A DNA stretch of 64,000 nucleotides. Source: Macrostomum hystrix (lineage: Eukaryota > Platyhelminthes > Macrostomidae). Position 1 is the stretch's first letter, and each line of letters opens with the position of its first letter. The stretch spans positions 622,501 through 686,500 of the forward strand of contig CATNEN010000009.1 of NCBI GenBank assembly GCA_950097015.1, read 5' to 3'. Positions 34,887 to 47,401 of this stretch are shown in pieces. The translations under genes were made by a program, and so were the position numbers. The notes below the pieces were generated by a model. It worked only from the letters and a program-made list of their open reading frames with translations, made no database searches and had not been told where the DNA came from.

Positions 34887-36683
34887 TCCAGAAAAATGTA
34901 TGAAATTATTCGTTTATGAAAAGGAACTGCTCCTATTTTTCAGGTAAAATTCAATACAAAATCACCTGAAATAGCTTCCACGGCGCTTTTATTTCTCTTT
35001 TGATGCTTGCCGAAGGATCGTGGATGTCACACAATGTGGCCATCAGTGCGGAACGATGCTGGAATTTTCAGGTATTTGCCATAAAATGCATTTTTGAGCC
35101 AAAATCGCTCGCTGGGATAGCACGAGGCTCGTCAGTTTCATTGAAACTGGCTTCAGCCTCTGCAAGCACAGCCAGTTCAGGCGATAGTCAGAGTGGCTCC
35201 CCTGCCTTGCCTTGCTTGCATGACTGAGCAGCGGCGGAACAATGCCTCGCCATCCCTCCTCATCGCCACCGATCGGCCTCGCTGCACAGGCGGCACCTGA
35301 TCCGACGGCAAAGACTTTGAATTCGACTCGGGAGCTTGTAGCCTAGCAGTAATTTTTTAAATCATTTTCATCCCTGCACGATAGCTCCACTTCCTTTTTA
35401 GCAGTAACTGTGGATTCATTCAATACGTTTGAAATGCATTCACCATTCTAGTAAAATTAATATTAGAATTTATATTTACAGGAGTGCTGTGGGCGCTGGT
35501 GACAGTAGACTTCTAGCCGTCGAGGAGGCAATTCTGTCCATTGTGAAAAAACCTGAGCACACACTTGCACACAGATACTGTACACAGGCTCACAATCACA
35601 CAGGCGCACACATCTATTTGACTTTGACCTTGGTGCGAGAGGCAAATTTACGAATAGTAACTCGCAATGCTTTTGACAATTTTTCGTTAAGTTGTCATGG
35701 ATTTCCAATCGATTCAGAATGGTACATTGTATTAAAAATATATTAGTGTGAATGAGACAAGAGTTTAAGCTGTTCGAAATCCGAACCATCTTTGGTTTGC
35801 GTGTTGCTGTAAAGGCACAATAGTATCTCAAGAGGTTTACTCTATGTTAATTAGAGCTCTTCGTCGAGGTCCTGCAAGCAGTCAGTTTAGTCCTGAAACT
35901 TAAAACGCAAGCAAAGTCTGGGAGTCCCTATGCTTCTATCGACAAAGTTGCTGGATCTTTCCCGCTAATTAGATAATGTAAGCTAGAGTGAATCCTTTAG
36001 TTCACTATACGGCCTGGAACTATAGCCTAAATTGACTGGAACGAAACGAAAGCTTTGGCCATAGAACCTCGGGCTTTATGTGACTTCGTGTAGGCTTTTT
36101 CACGCTATCATTAATTTGACTGCTTTCAGGATTAAATTGACAGGACAATGCGATATTAAAAATAAATTAACGGTCATAAGTAATAGGCTCAATGGCCAAC
36201 ACAGGGGCTATTATCTGATATACGAGTAAAAATCGCTATTTTTGTGTCAACGTAAAAGAATTCGTACCTTGAAAATTGTTTCTGGCCTTGATAACTGGTA
36301 TTTGTGACAGTAGTGAATAGACAGTACAATAAGAAAAAAAGAGTAAAGTGAATAAAGGAAATAAATAACTGGCGAATAAATGAATTATTCAAACCAAAAG
36401 AAAAAGAAATATTGTCGTGCTCTTACAGAGAAGGCTGAGTTACGTAGCCGAATTGCTTTCAATGTGAAATCTCTCTCACTTATTTCAGATGTCGAGAGAG
36501 ATATCTAAACTCGAAGAATTGAACGCTATAGTACTCCGTGAATAGTTCTTACTTAAATATGAACTACAGAAAACTAAATTTAAACTTTAAGCAAAATTTG
36601 CATTTTGTGATACAAAAAGATTGTTTCTAAAGTAACTTCGCCTTCAAATCTGACAAAAACTATCCGACCATGTAAAACTGTCA
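34887..36683. other. Spacer between lectin cluster and ROCO genes
   Basis: No supported gene. 35120-35340 is less AT-rich and holds a short open frame (Ser/Ala-rich, stop at 35226) without domain or splice partner. Confidence 0.45.
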
Positions 36684-39600
36684 TCACTGAACGCTGCACA
36701 CTTTGCTCCGATTCTTCTTCAAGGACACCTGGCTGGCCGTCAAGACCTCGGCGTCAGCCTTTGCAGCTGCCGAAGCTCCGCTTGTGTCTCGGCGCCGAGG
36801 CTTCGGCACTTTCGCTGCAGTGTTGCCGTCGCCTGCTGCAGCAGCGGCCGCCGCTTCCAGCTGACCAATGGCCACCGAAGTCCGGTGCCGATGCAGTTTC
36901 GGCTTCGCTTCCTCAGCGCCGCCACGTGCCTTTCTGCCTGTCAGGTGCTTTCCAGAGGCAATGTACTTTTCCTGCTCATCCAAATAGTTCTTGTACTTTT
37001 CGATTGCATCCGCAGACTTTTTGAAGTTTGCTTCACTGGTCAGCCGGGACCGCAGGAATACGTCTCCGTTCGTGAAGAAGCGCTCCGGAGCTCCCGAGCC
37101 GGCTGACTCGTTGGGCAGCACCGTCACCCGGCCGTTGCCGACTTTCTGGTGCTCCGGGCACAGCCACAGAATCTTGCCGCTGCCCAGCGCGCACTTGGAC
37201 AGACCCGAGTGACGCTGAGAGGAATCTGCGTCGTAATTAGAGGTTGGCTTCGTGGGATGCTCAGGACTTACTGATGCGCTTGCTTTGCTTGTATTGAGCT
37301 GATGCTCACGATTTGTTTAGCTTCATGGCTGCATCAGCTATATATCATATGAACTTACTCACTAGTAAGAAAGTACTCACTAGTGGCCCCGATAAAGAGC
37401 TGCTGCACAGCCTGATAGGCGTCTGCGAAGGACTTGGCTGAGACCGAAGCCTCGCTTCTGACTACCTGCATGAAATCTTCAGCTTGGACTCCCGACAGGC
37501 AGTTCAGCTGGATGCCGCTGGCCTGCAGCAGCGAGCAGATTCGTAGCAGGTAGACGGAGGCGGAGGACAGCAGGGAATCTAACTTTGATCGCGATTCGTT
37601 TTTTAGGCTCACGGCTGGTCCATAGACGTGCCAGCCCTACAAAGTGGTCGCACAAACTTCTGTTGTGTTGCGTTCCTTATCGATTCCGGGCACAAGCTTA
37701 GTACTTATTGACAGGGTTAATAGGCATGTACGAGGCAGGGGTCTGGCCATTCATATTACCACATCTGTATTATCGTGCATCTCATCCATTAAAATCTAGA
37801 AAACAGGCTCAAATTTTATTTCAAAACTTCTGGGATCTCAAAAATTATAAAACTACAAGGTTGCTTGTTAGAGAGAAACAAGCAGATACGTTGCACTGAC
37901 GGGTGGCAACTGCCAGATGTCATATTCTAGTTTCTCAGTAGAAGTCGCTGTTGAAAATGTCCTTCAGTAACGGAGTAAAACTTAATATTCTAGAACATAA
38001 GGGTCTAAAAAAATCTGGACTCACCCGCTGATTCTCACAGAAGACTTTGATGAGCAACTGCGGGACAATAGAGAGAGAGACGATTGTGAGCATCATTTTA
38101 TACATAAAAAGCTTCTGTAAATATAAGTAAGGCAACTTATTGACGCTATTATTCGATCTCAGCACAACGCACCAGGTCTTCCAACTTTTCTTGCTTAGAA
38201 ATGTCGCCGCGCCTGTCATCATTGAAGTCGGTGACGTCATTAAAGTCCGGCACCAGCAGCCTCGGCAAGTCGCTGTGGCTGAACTGCTTCAGGAATCGGC
38301 GCTGCGCCAGCTCGGCTTCCTCTCGGAACAGGCCCGGCTGGCTCGGAGCCGGAATGGCAACGGTGGTCTTGCGACGCACCAGCGGCTTCTCGGCCTTCCG
38401 GTTCTCTGCCTCACTGGCCAGGATACTCTTGACTCGGTTCACGAGTCTCTTGAAATCCGCATCCGGAACGTCCTTGCGAAAGTCGAACTCCTCGTAGCTC
38501 ATGCTGAGCATTCCCAGCTCCTGGGTTTTAAACGCCTGCGTTTGGCCGACTACGACAGTAACGATCGGCTTGCGCAGGTTCTTTGCTGCGAAGCGGAATT
38601 CCATCATGCAGTTGGCGCTATGCTGGTACTCGTCGCTTACGAAGGCTAGGACCAACGGGCAGCGGCCAAGGCCGGAGCTGATGTCTTCGAACAGGCTGCG
38701 CTGCAGGTGACGAAGAAATAAGAACGATCGCATTGTAACAGAAAGGAAAACATAATAAAAATGTATATTTAGGATTGTCCTCTTCAAGGCGTAATTAGCA
38801 ATTGGTTCGGAAACGGGACTGGAAAGACTCACAGCACCAGTGTCCTTTACGTCCAGCCAGCATCGAAGCCCTTCAGCCTCTAGCCTTTCCTTCAGCCGAC
38901 GAGGATCGCTGCCCTCGCATCCAAGGACTCCGTTTCGAGTTCCCTTGGCAACAGCATCGTGCGAGTTCGCCCAGCAATAAGAGATGAAGACGTCCCTGGA
39001 GTCACCCATGGATGACTGCGAATAAGACTGCTGAGTGGCTGCTTCAACCGCAGCTGTGGCGTCCTGAACAACTTCCGCGAGCTTCTCGTCGACGACAGAT
39101 TTTTTCGCATCCGTTATGTCAATGTATTTGTCCGTGCCAACGAGAAAAGCCAGCTCATGGCACTCTCTCCAAGACTTGTCTGCACCAACGCTCAAATAGA
39201 CGAGCCTCTTGCGTAGATTGTTCTTAGCACTGAAGAGTGAGTTCAGACAGGCCTTGTCGGAACCGAAGTACTTACTGATGAACACAAGCACAGCACTGCA
39301 GTCACTTAAATGCAGCTGCTTGTCTTCTCGCTGCTCCGGGTACGGTGGGTAGCTAAAATGTAGTTAAGAAAAAACTATTTTCTACTATAATTATGACTTC
39401 GAATTTTGCAAACGTTTCCCAACATTCGGAACGAGCATACACAGAATACTTCCTCACCAGCTAAGTCCGTTGGCCTCCAGTTTCTTTGTCACAGCCTCGG
39501 GACATGCTGGTCCTTTGTCGTTTTCGTTGTTTGGATAGTCATCAGGGGCAAAAAGCAGACAGACATCCCGAGTCATTTCAAGTCGAGCTCTCCTGATTCG

Positions 39601-42600
39601 CAGCAGGCTCTGCTCCAGCTGGTGGTCGAACTCAGTCAGGTTGGATGGCCGGATGTTGGCAAGCAGCTGGCTCAGGTTCAGGATATGGAACTCGAACGGG
39701 CACTGCAGAAAAGCAACCTGGCGACTGCTAGCCTTACGAATCATCGCGACACGAATGACGCTAAGCTCGCTGTCGCCCGATGAAGAATTCAGACATTCTG
39801 GACATGGCAGGATCTCCTCGTAGTGAACTCCATGGAAGGTCTCTTTGATCAGGCTGTCAAACACGTCATTGATCATGAAGAGTACATTCTCGGGCCTTGG
39901 CCCGAACACCGTCGCGATCAGCCGCTGTCGTTCGTCCATGGTGATGACGGCGATGTGACCATCCTTGCGGAGCAGCGAGCCCCGCTTCCAGATGGTGTTT
40001 CCGTCAGTGAACTCAAACAGCCGAACCTGCGCTCTGTTGAAAAGACCGGCTGGCAGGTAGTCAAACTGGTAGATGAACCTGGCCAGTGTGTTTCCCTCAC
40101 CATCCGCCTCTTGTGGGAATGAGTACTGTGGGTGTCAGTTTGAGATGCACTTGAAATTCTGTGTGCGAAGTAGAAAGTATCTCTATCTAAAGTGGGAGGA
40201 GTAAATTACTCTACCTCTGGTACATCTTCAGGTAGCAGACAGGGCACGATGTTGCAGTCATCCTTCATTGCGTAAGTCAAGTCGAAGGCCTCGGTTAGCT
40301 TCAGAAGCCATTCGTGCAGCTCCGGGTCGAACTTGTTCCAGATCGCTGGAATATCGGACCTCTTAAGCTGGCCATTCTGAAATGATTTTCAAGCCCTTTT
40401 TGTTATTTACTCAGCCCCAGTGGCGCTTCATTTCCAGTATGCTCTAATTGTCCTGGAAAGAAAACCTCCTTTATGAATATTATATTTTGTGAAATTTTAA
40501 ATTTCTATCGAAAGTACGCTCGTAAAAAAGTAGCACTGAAATTTCTACTTGCTACTTAAAAAATTAAAAATAGTAATCTGACTAGCATAATCATTGTCCA
40601 ACTTATAAAACTTACCTGAATGGGAGAGTTCTTGACGCTGACGACACAGGCCATAACGTCCACTATCCATTTCGGATTGATGACCACTTTTTGCCTGAGG
40701 TACTCGGTGTCGAAGTACTGCACTGAGCCGATGTCATTCAAGAAGCTCACAGCCTGTCTCACGTGCTTATCCTCGTAGAGGCCCTGCGACTGGGCAAGAC
40801 TCGTCACTTCCTGCCAGTCTAGAATGTTGATACGGTCCCGGGTTCGCTTCTCGATCAGGCGGTCTTCAAAGTCCAGGAAGATTCGAGGAAGCCGCTCACT
40901 CATGTACGGCTGCTGATGAGCGACTTCCACGAGTTGCTTGCGCAGGTCGCTCACTCCCTTGCCTGGAGATGAATAGGGAGGTCACTTAGCCTGCTCAAAC
41001 AAACTCCTATGTCAGTTCGTGGAAATATTTGTCCTACGGAGTGAGAACGCACCATTTTGAGACGAGACGATGTGAAATCCGCAGATCTGAGGATACCGCG
41101 ATCTGAACATCGACATCGGAATTTTGTCCGGCTTCTCAACCTGAAAATTTAGAAAAAACTGCCTTAGACATGCTACATAAATTTGTGCAACTAATGGATA
41201 TTTGTTTGACATTTGTCCCACCTGATCAGCGTGGGTGCCCACCACCAGAATCGGGGCTTTCGGTGCGTGGCTGGCGATGGAGCTAAGCCAGAAGTCCAGG
41301 CCAGCATGCTCGTAGCCTGTCCTCACGGTGTACAAAAGCAAATACACGGCCCTGTGCGTCAGGAAGAACTGGTGTGTGTTGTAGTACACCCGCTGTCCCG
41401 CAAAGTCCCACGTGCTGAAGTGCAGTGGAGCACTTCCGTCGCCAATGTCGATCTGCCAATCGCCAATGTCGATGCCGTCCGTGATCTCCTCGACGCTGAG
41501 TGTCTCCGTTGTGCCGGTCGGGCTTCGAAGAGCTCGCAGAAGGCTCGTTTTGCCTACTCCACCTAAACGCAAGAATATTTCGGCAAACGGTGCAAGTCTT
41601 CTTGTGCCCTTGAGCAGGCTTGTTAATGATTTTATCCGGTATGAAAACTAGCGTCTTCTAAATTAATCGCTTACCCAGACCAACAAACATTAGCTTCGTT
41701 CGCTTGCACTCCACTTGGTCGGATAAAAGAAATTTCAGATAGCTCAGCATGGCCGCTGATCCACGCATAGCAACCTCTACTGGTGGATTCTTCAAAGACG
41801 GGCACCTAGACACGTCCACATGGCTGAAGTGTGGCAGCTCGGACAGGCGTGGAGACAGCGACTCCAGGAGGGGATTGTGGTCCAGTGTCAGCCTGCGCAG
41901 CTTCTTCAACTGCCCGATCTTGTCTGGCAGTTGGCTGAATGCCTGCAAATCAAAGTGAATTTTGAGATGGTCGATCGCTGCGCACTTATTTCAAAGTCAA
42001 AGTATACTCAGAGCTTACGTGATGGGAAAGTCTCAGCTCTCGCAGATTCTTCAGCTCAAACAGGCAGGGTGGAAAGCCGCCAAGAGGATCACTGTCAGGA
42101 CTATCCAGCCCGAGCCGAGGGACATCAGTCACAAGCCGCCAAAACTCCGAGAGTTCCATTTTCTGCATGCGTTCGGACTGCTCGCTTGTCAGCAGGAGAT
42201 TGAAAAAGTTTTGCTCCGGTGGCAGAGGTTCAAGCCCAGCTAATGTGACTTCTGGCTTGAGCAGCTCATCGTCAACAAAGCGATGTCCGGGAGTAACGCC
42301 AGACTCTTCGATGGCCTGTAAAGCTTCGTCTGGCCATGCGATGCCGTCAATAGTGAGTTCCTGCAGAGCGCGCAGGTTGGCGAACTCCGGTGGCAGAGAG
42401 CGAATCGGCAGCTGCAGCAGGTGCAGCACGGTCAACCTGTCCAGCTGACCGATGGATGCTGGAAGGACACTGATGGGGCACCTGTCCAGTGTCAGCGACT
42501 CCAGCTTAGTGCTGCAGGTCTCAGGCACGCTGGTCACTTTCGCGATGCTGACTGTCAGATCCCGCAGATTCGGGGCATTGCAGTCAGTGCTCTGAAGGTC

Positions 42601-45600
42601 CGACTGTGTCACCGTCAGGCTACGCAGCCGTTGCATCGGCCAGGTTTTGTCCAGACTCCGCATCTTCTCTATCCTGTGCAGCTGGAGTGACTCCAGGCCA
42701 GACAGCGCGGCCAGGCAGGAAGCGTTGCTGATAAGGCGTGAGCTAATTATGGCTGCGCGAACACAACTGCCAAACGTGGCCAGGGCGGTGGCAACAACAT
42801 TCTCACCTTCACCAGCAGCAGCTGAGCTCACCAGCTCGTCTATGCAGCTCGGATGCGCGCCGCTTGTTAGCTGGTGAGCGCGGCAAACCGGCCGCATTTT
42901 CTCGTTATCTTGCTGCTGCTGCTGTTGCTGAGCTGACGAAAGGATCAGTGGTCCGTTTGGTATATTAGTGAACTCTTTGACCAGACTATTCTTGAGGTCC
43001 TCAAGTCCCTCTGGATGCTCTGCAGTGATAGCTGGTGCCGCGAGACTGCGCCAGTGCGAGAGGGCAGCTCCGAGCAGCAGCTGTCGCCTCACGGCTGTCT
43101 CCACGGCTGGGCGATAGAGGCCTGGACCCGCCAACAGCTCATGGGATGGCAGCAGCAGCTGTGGGATGAAGCAGGTCCACACATGAGGTGTCCGGTCTGA
43201 TGGAACACAACGCAATATTTTGTTCTATTCTTCCACCTACTCACCCTGTGCTGCATGAGAGACCTGACGGCGGCCTGAGCAGACAGGTGGCAGTCCAAAG
43301 CCGATGAAAGCGGGCTTTTTACTCCGTTTGAGTCTACCAGGTGCACATCAGTCGCAGATCCTGAAAGATTTTGTAAGGCAGCTCCAATGTGTCGAAGTTC
43401 TTGTGAATTAACTGAATAAACAATGGTTTTATGCAGCCTGCATGAGCGCAACTGGTGCATGACGCAGACCCACTAACCACTGTTGCACAGCAGGTGCGCC
43501 CTCAGTTTTCCAGCATCAGCAACATCCAGGATGCTGGAGTGTCGCAGAGAGCGGCCGTCCTCGCTGGTGAGGTCAGGCAGGAAAGCCCACAGGATGCCGT
43601 GGCCGATGGCAGTTTTTTTAGCCAGAGACGCCTGCAAGCTCCGCCCAAAGCCAGTGGAGATTCGGAACCCAGCGCACCGGCAGGACTGGCCATAGATATT
43701 TAAACCGTCCGTTAAATCGGTGTACTGACGCCAGTCTGGCAGCACATTTGGACTGGGGAACTTTGGTGTCGTGATCGCTGGGTCCCCAATCGCAACGGCT
43801 GAAGTGGATAGACAGACGTAAAAAAGTAGGCGAAAAATTGCTTTCAACCCATTATTAAAACTAGAGTAGGTAGTTTTGAACTCTGACGCTTATAGAACTC
43901 CCCAGTTAGCTAATAAAATTAGCGTCTGCCTTTTGTACCAAGGTCCCTGAGCTCGAATCTGAGGCGAGGCCCCTTAGAGAAGGCTTGGGGGCTTGTCGTG
44001 CAGTTTGCGCCATTGAGGGCCAACGTCCAAGGCACAGTGAGAGTGCACACTGCCTGACGATGAGAAAGTCAGGGCAGATGTAAACCTGCGTGAGAGTGTG
44101 CCTGCATACGATATCTGTGTGCGTGTGTGCTCAGGAGTCAGCGAAATGGTCAGAATCGCCTCTTCGCTGGCTGCGGGTCTACTCTAACCAATGATTGTAG
44201 TATGATAATAAGTTTATTACCGCTGATACCATTGCTTTGAAAACATACCGCTAAAGTTGGCGCGTTCCTGCCCATTCGGAGTAAAGAGACCGCCAGCGCT
44301 AAGGTCCACCGAGACGGCTGCTGAGGAGGCATCCATCGGCTGCAAAGTGACGGATTTGGCGTCCGCCTTGATGACCCTCATGAGGTCAGCGCTTGGCTTG
44401 TCCGATTTAACTGGCTCGTAACGCAGCCAGTCACCTGGACTCAGTTTTCTCGAGTATTTGATGGCCTGTGAGAACATTTTGCAGATATAGACAAGCCATT
44501 TACAGCCGTGGTTGAAAGACTAGCAAAATATTCACACACTCACTGGAAAATTTGGGGCTCTGACACAAACCCCTACACCGGCGGAAGCATTGAACACCCA
44601 GCTGTAGTTTCTGCGGGGCACGAACGCCTTCCGGACCAAGACTCCGCTCTCGAACACCTCAAGCAGGTCACACGAACCGCCCAGCTTCCTCCGGTTCTCC
44701 TTGCTGGCCTCCACAGCAATGAGTGGAGCCGAATTGCTTCGCAGCTGCTCCTGCTGAATGTCGAACTTTAGTCTCTGTGTCTGGCTTCCGACGGACTTGT
44801 TGCTCAGCACGATTTCCAGGCTGCACTCCTTGCGAAGAAATTCGGAGAACTCCAGCGGCTGGTGTTCTTGCCCTGCGCCATTCCATTCTTTCGGGTACTC
44901 AACCAAAACGTTGAGCAGAATGAAGTTCTCCTGGTCTTTTGGCGAAAATCTGAAAAATGCTGTCCGATTCATTGTCCCAGAGACTTCAGACAGTTCCGCG
45001 TCAACTGCTGCGGAATTGGCGTCTATGGTCGAACTGTCACAGATCACATGCCTCGGTGATGTCACCTGCATTGAAGGGTGTCCGAACGTAACTTGCTGTT
45101 ATAACGCGCTATGCATGATTACATGGCAAAAATTATGAGCATCTAAATTTCTGTCACCTTTATTTCTGTCTGGCCAGGAGCCAGAAGCTGTAATACAACG
45201 ACACCAGCGAATGTGGTCTTCATATAAGTCAGCTCCCTTAGGCAATCAAGACAGGTCTCTGGGAATATTCGGGCAATGCTCTGCGCACCAACAGCGGTCT
45301 CTTCCTCTTCTTTGTCCAGCGCTTCCACCAGCAGACTCTCGTGATATGTCGCTGGCTGCCAGGGAATTCGGCTGGTCAGACGGACGGCCTCCCTTGGCGA
45401 CTGCATCGCAACGCAGGGATACAGACCGCCAGGCGGAATGTCAAAGGGCTCGCTGAGATGACAGTCCTCGAACGATCCGTTGCCGAGTTTGTCAACTGAG
45501 AACAGGACTCGAGCTCGACTGGGAGCCACGAACTGCAGCTGGCAGCGAACATGGCAGCCCGGAGCGGCTTCGGGACCCGAGAACTGAAATCCAGTCTCAG

Positions 45601-47010
45601 ACGGCGCGCTTCCATTGCCATTGAAGACTCTGCAGTTTCAAACCAGATTTAAAAATGAAAATTGAAGCTCGAACAATGGAGCATATAGAGTTCCTGACTA
45701 CTGAAATAGTAAGGAAGATTGCAGGTAAGACTTCCTCACCGGCCATCCTTGCCGCAAAATCCAATCGAACCCGGCAGCATCCCGGGCTGGGACATGACGG
45801 GGTAGCCAGCTGGCACGGCACCAATGAAAATCTTTCCCTTGGTTCCCTTGCTCACAACGCCTGCAAGTCAGCAGATGGTTATTCAAATTTTGGTCTCTCT
45901 GCACAGAAAGACAATCTCCAAGCAGCATGAGCTACTCACAAATCTCAAACGAGTCATTTCGCTTAGTGAGGCTTCGCTCGCCAATCAGACTTCCAACTGG
46001 CAGAGAGACCTTAGAGACTACGGACTCTGTCCACTCCTTCTGCGTGTTGAATGAGTAGATGGCGAGCCCGGTTGTCTGCCAGACGGTGCAGAATGACTGC
46101 AAGGCGAAGCTGTAGCGCTGGCTGTTCGCACTGCTGCTCAGGACGTCATCGATAGGCTGAAACACGAATTTTATGCGATGCATGGAAACCATTGATTTTT
46201 TAACGCTTTGCTTGTTCGATAATACGAGCTAATATTGCCGAAAAAAAATAATTAGAAAGGGCGAATTAAGCGAAATCCCGAGCCTCACACTTAGAGCCGA
46301 CAGTCTGAAGCTGATGTCGATCGGCCGCTGTGCCATCGCAGGGAAGACCTCAGTTGAGAACACCGGCTCTGAGAATTTTTTCAACGTTGCTGAAGCCTCT
46401 GTAACCAATCACAGAAAAAGTAATTTTAATTCTCACCTGTTTGACTTTCCGATAGATTTGGATAAATTTCCAGGTATCCCTCGGCATGCTGCCTGAAACG
46501 CAAATTGGGCATAAATATCACAGGCAGACAGCCAGCAGTCGAATCAGCCATTTTATAATTCACTGCGACCACCACTCACTCCCAGAGTAAGACCTTCAGC
46601 TTCGGCTGGCTAGATTCCAGGGGAGCCACACTGAAGGTCACCTCCGGTGTCAATGCGGACTGCAGCCGGGCGCTGGGGCAGAGCCGCACGCAGCGGCTGC
46701 TGTCGCCGATGTCGCCGTCGTCAATGTAGCCGGGCAACGCGCAGTTGGGCCGCACGGCGCTGGCCACCGCCCAGAGGCGGGAGGCGCAACGGAAGCAGAT
46801 GCCGCAGGAGTCACAACTGGCCCCGGCTAGAGAGCCGCACAGGCAGCGACCTGGAGCGCCGGAATCGATCCTGTTGAAGCTGCACTGCACGCCGCTAGCT
46901 GAGCAGCTGCCGCACAGAGAGCATACCGACTGTTGCTGCTCCGCACTCACCTGCTGCGATTCCCACGAATGCTCGCTGTGTACGGAGTCGTTCTCTGAGA
47001 TGCGTTTCAT
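36684..47010 (-). CDS. Multidomain ROCO protein: SPRY - ankyrin - LRR - Roc - COR - TIR - TIR
   Basis: 22 exons: 47010-46580, 46492-46437, 46398-46289, 46156-45940, 45860-45740, 45629-45158, 45065-44544, 44465-44249, 43798-43478, 43360-43245, 43158-42019, 41942-41675, 41562-41222, 41140-41053, 40962-40616, 40376-40215, 40107-39458, 39352-38833, 38700-38173, 38057-38025, 37636-37381, 37225-36684. All phases agree; total 2,485 residues. Order: Cys-rich N-terminus (CSLCGSC, CDSCGIC; ~30-85); SPRY-like (~275-400, GSIGFCGKDG, GGLYPCVAMQ); ankyrin-like (~790-860); LRRs (~1000-1300); Roc GTPase with P-loop GLGGVGKTS (~1330), WDFAGQ (~1381) and THAD (~1440); COR (~1475-1760); a TIR-like domain (~1823-1950); a second TIR (~1975-2110, DVFISYCWANS); a tail with LWLCPEHQK and a basic end. 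Known biology: Roc-COR is a GTP-regulated dimeric switch; TIR domains signal by assembly or NAD cleavage. Inference: cytosolic sensor. The first exon rests on an ATG at 47010 with no upstream phase-compatible exon. The 38173 donor (GTGCGT) is weak. Confidence 0.85.
43918..44095 (+). repeat. SINE copy, 5'-truncated, in an intron of the TIR-ROCO gene
   Basis: It shares with the copies at 47.07 and 59.07 kb the box-B-like GAGCTCGAATCTGAGGCGAG, GAGGGCCAA and TGCCTGACGATGAGAAAG in the same order. The box-A end is missing or degraded. It lies between exons ending at 44249 and starting at 43798. Confidence 0.6.
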
Positions 47011-47401
47011 GCGATGAGAATTCGTTTAATGTGCGCTCGTATTGCGTACCCCATTCTTCTCTGCCATTCTCTTGGGTGTGAGTGGCAGAGCAGTCTAACG
47101 CGCTTGCTTCTGGCACCAAGGTCCCGGTGTTCGATTCTGTGGCGAGGTCACATTTATTTAGGTCGCAGTCGCTAAGAAAATGCTGGGCGCGATTTACGCC
47201 CGTGAGGGCCAACTCACAAGGCACAGTGCCTAACGATGAAAAATTCTGGGCATATTACACCTATCCTGGGATTCTACTATCACCAAAAGATTGGGTCATT
47301 GCCCACAGTCCTGCTAAAAACTTTTTTATTTACCTCATTCTTGATAAGTTTGCAGTCAACCGACTTCCGTGTCGTTTATTCTTGACTTTAAAATTACTAA
47401 A
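47011..47401. other. Spacer between the two ROCO-type genes
   Basis: Only about 390 bp separate the stop of the upstream gene from the ATG of the TIR-ROCO gene, and a SINE fills about half of it. No promoter motif was recognised, so a polycistronic transcript resolved by trans-splicing is possible but not shown. Confidence 0.5.
47074..47262 (+). repeat. tRNA-derived SINE
   Basis: GAGTGGCAGAGCAGTCTAAC resembles a tRNA A box, and GTGTTCGATTCTG about 35 bp later resembles a B box. Then CACATTTATTTAGG, GAGGGCCAA and GCCTAACGATGAAAAAT follow, shared with the other copies. Confidence 0.65.

Noticed and set aside
41141-41221. In-frame 27-codon extension between Roc exons
   Set aside because: AT-rich, flanked by GT and a TTTTCAG acceptor; best read as an 81-bp intron that happens to be stop-free.
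47074-47160. Functional tRNA gene on the plus strand
   Set aside because: Same reason; the sequence recurs with a shared non-tRNA body at two other sites.
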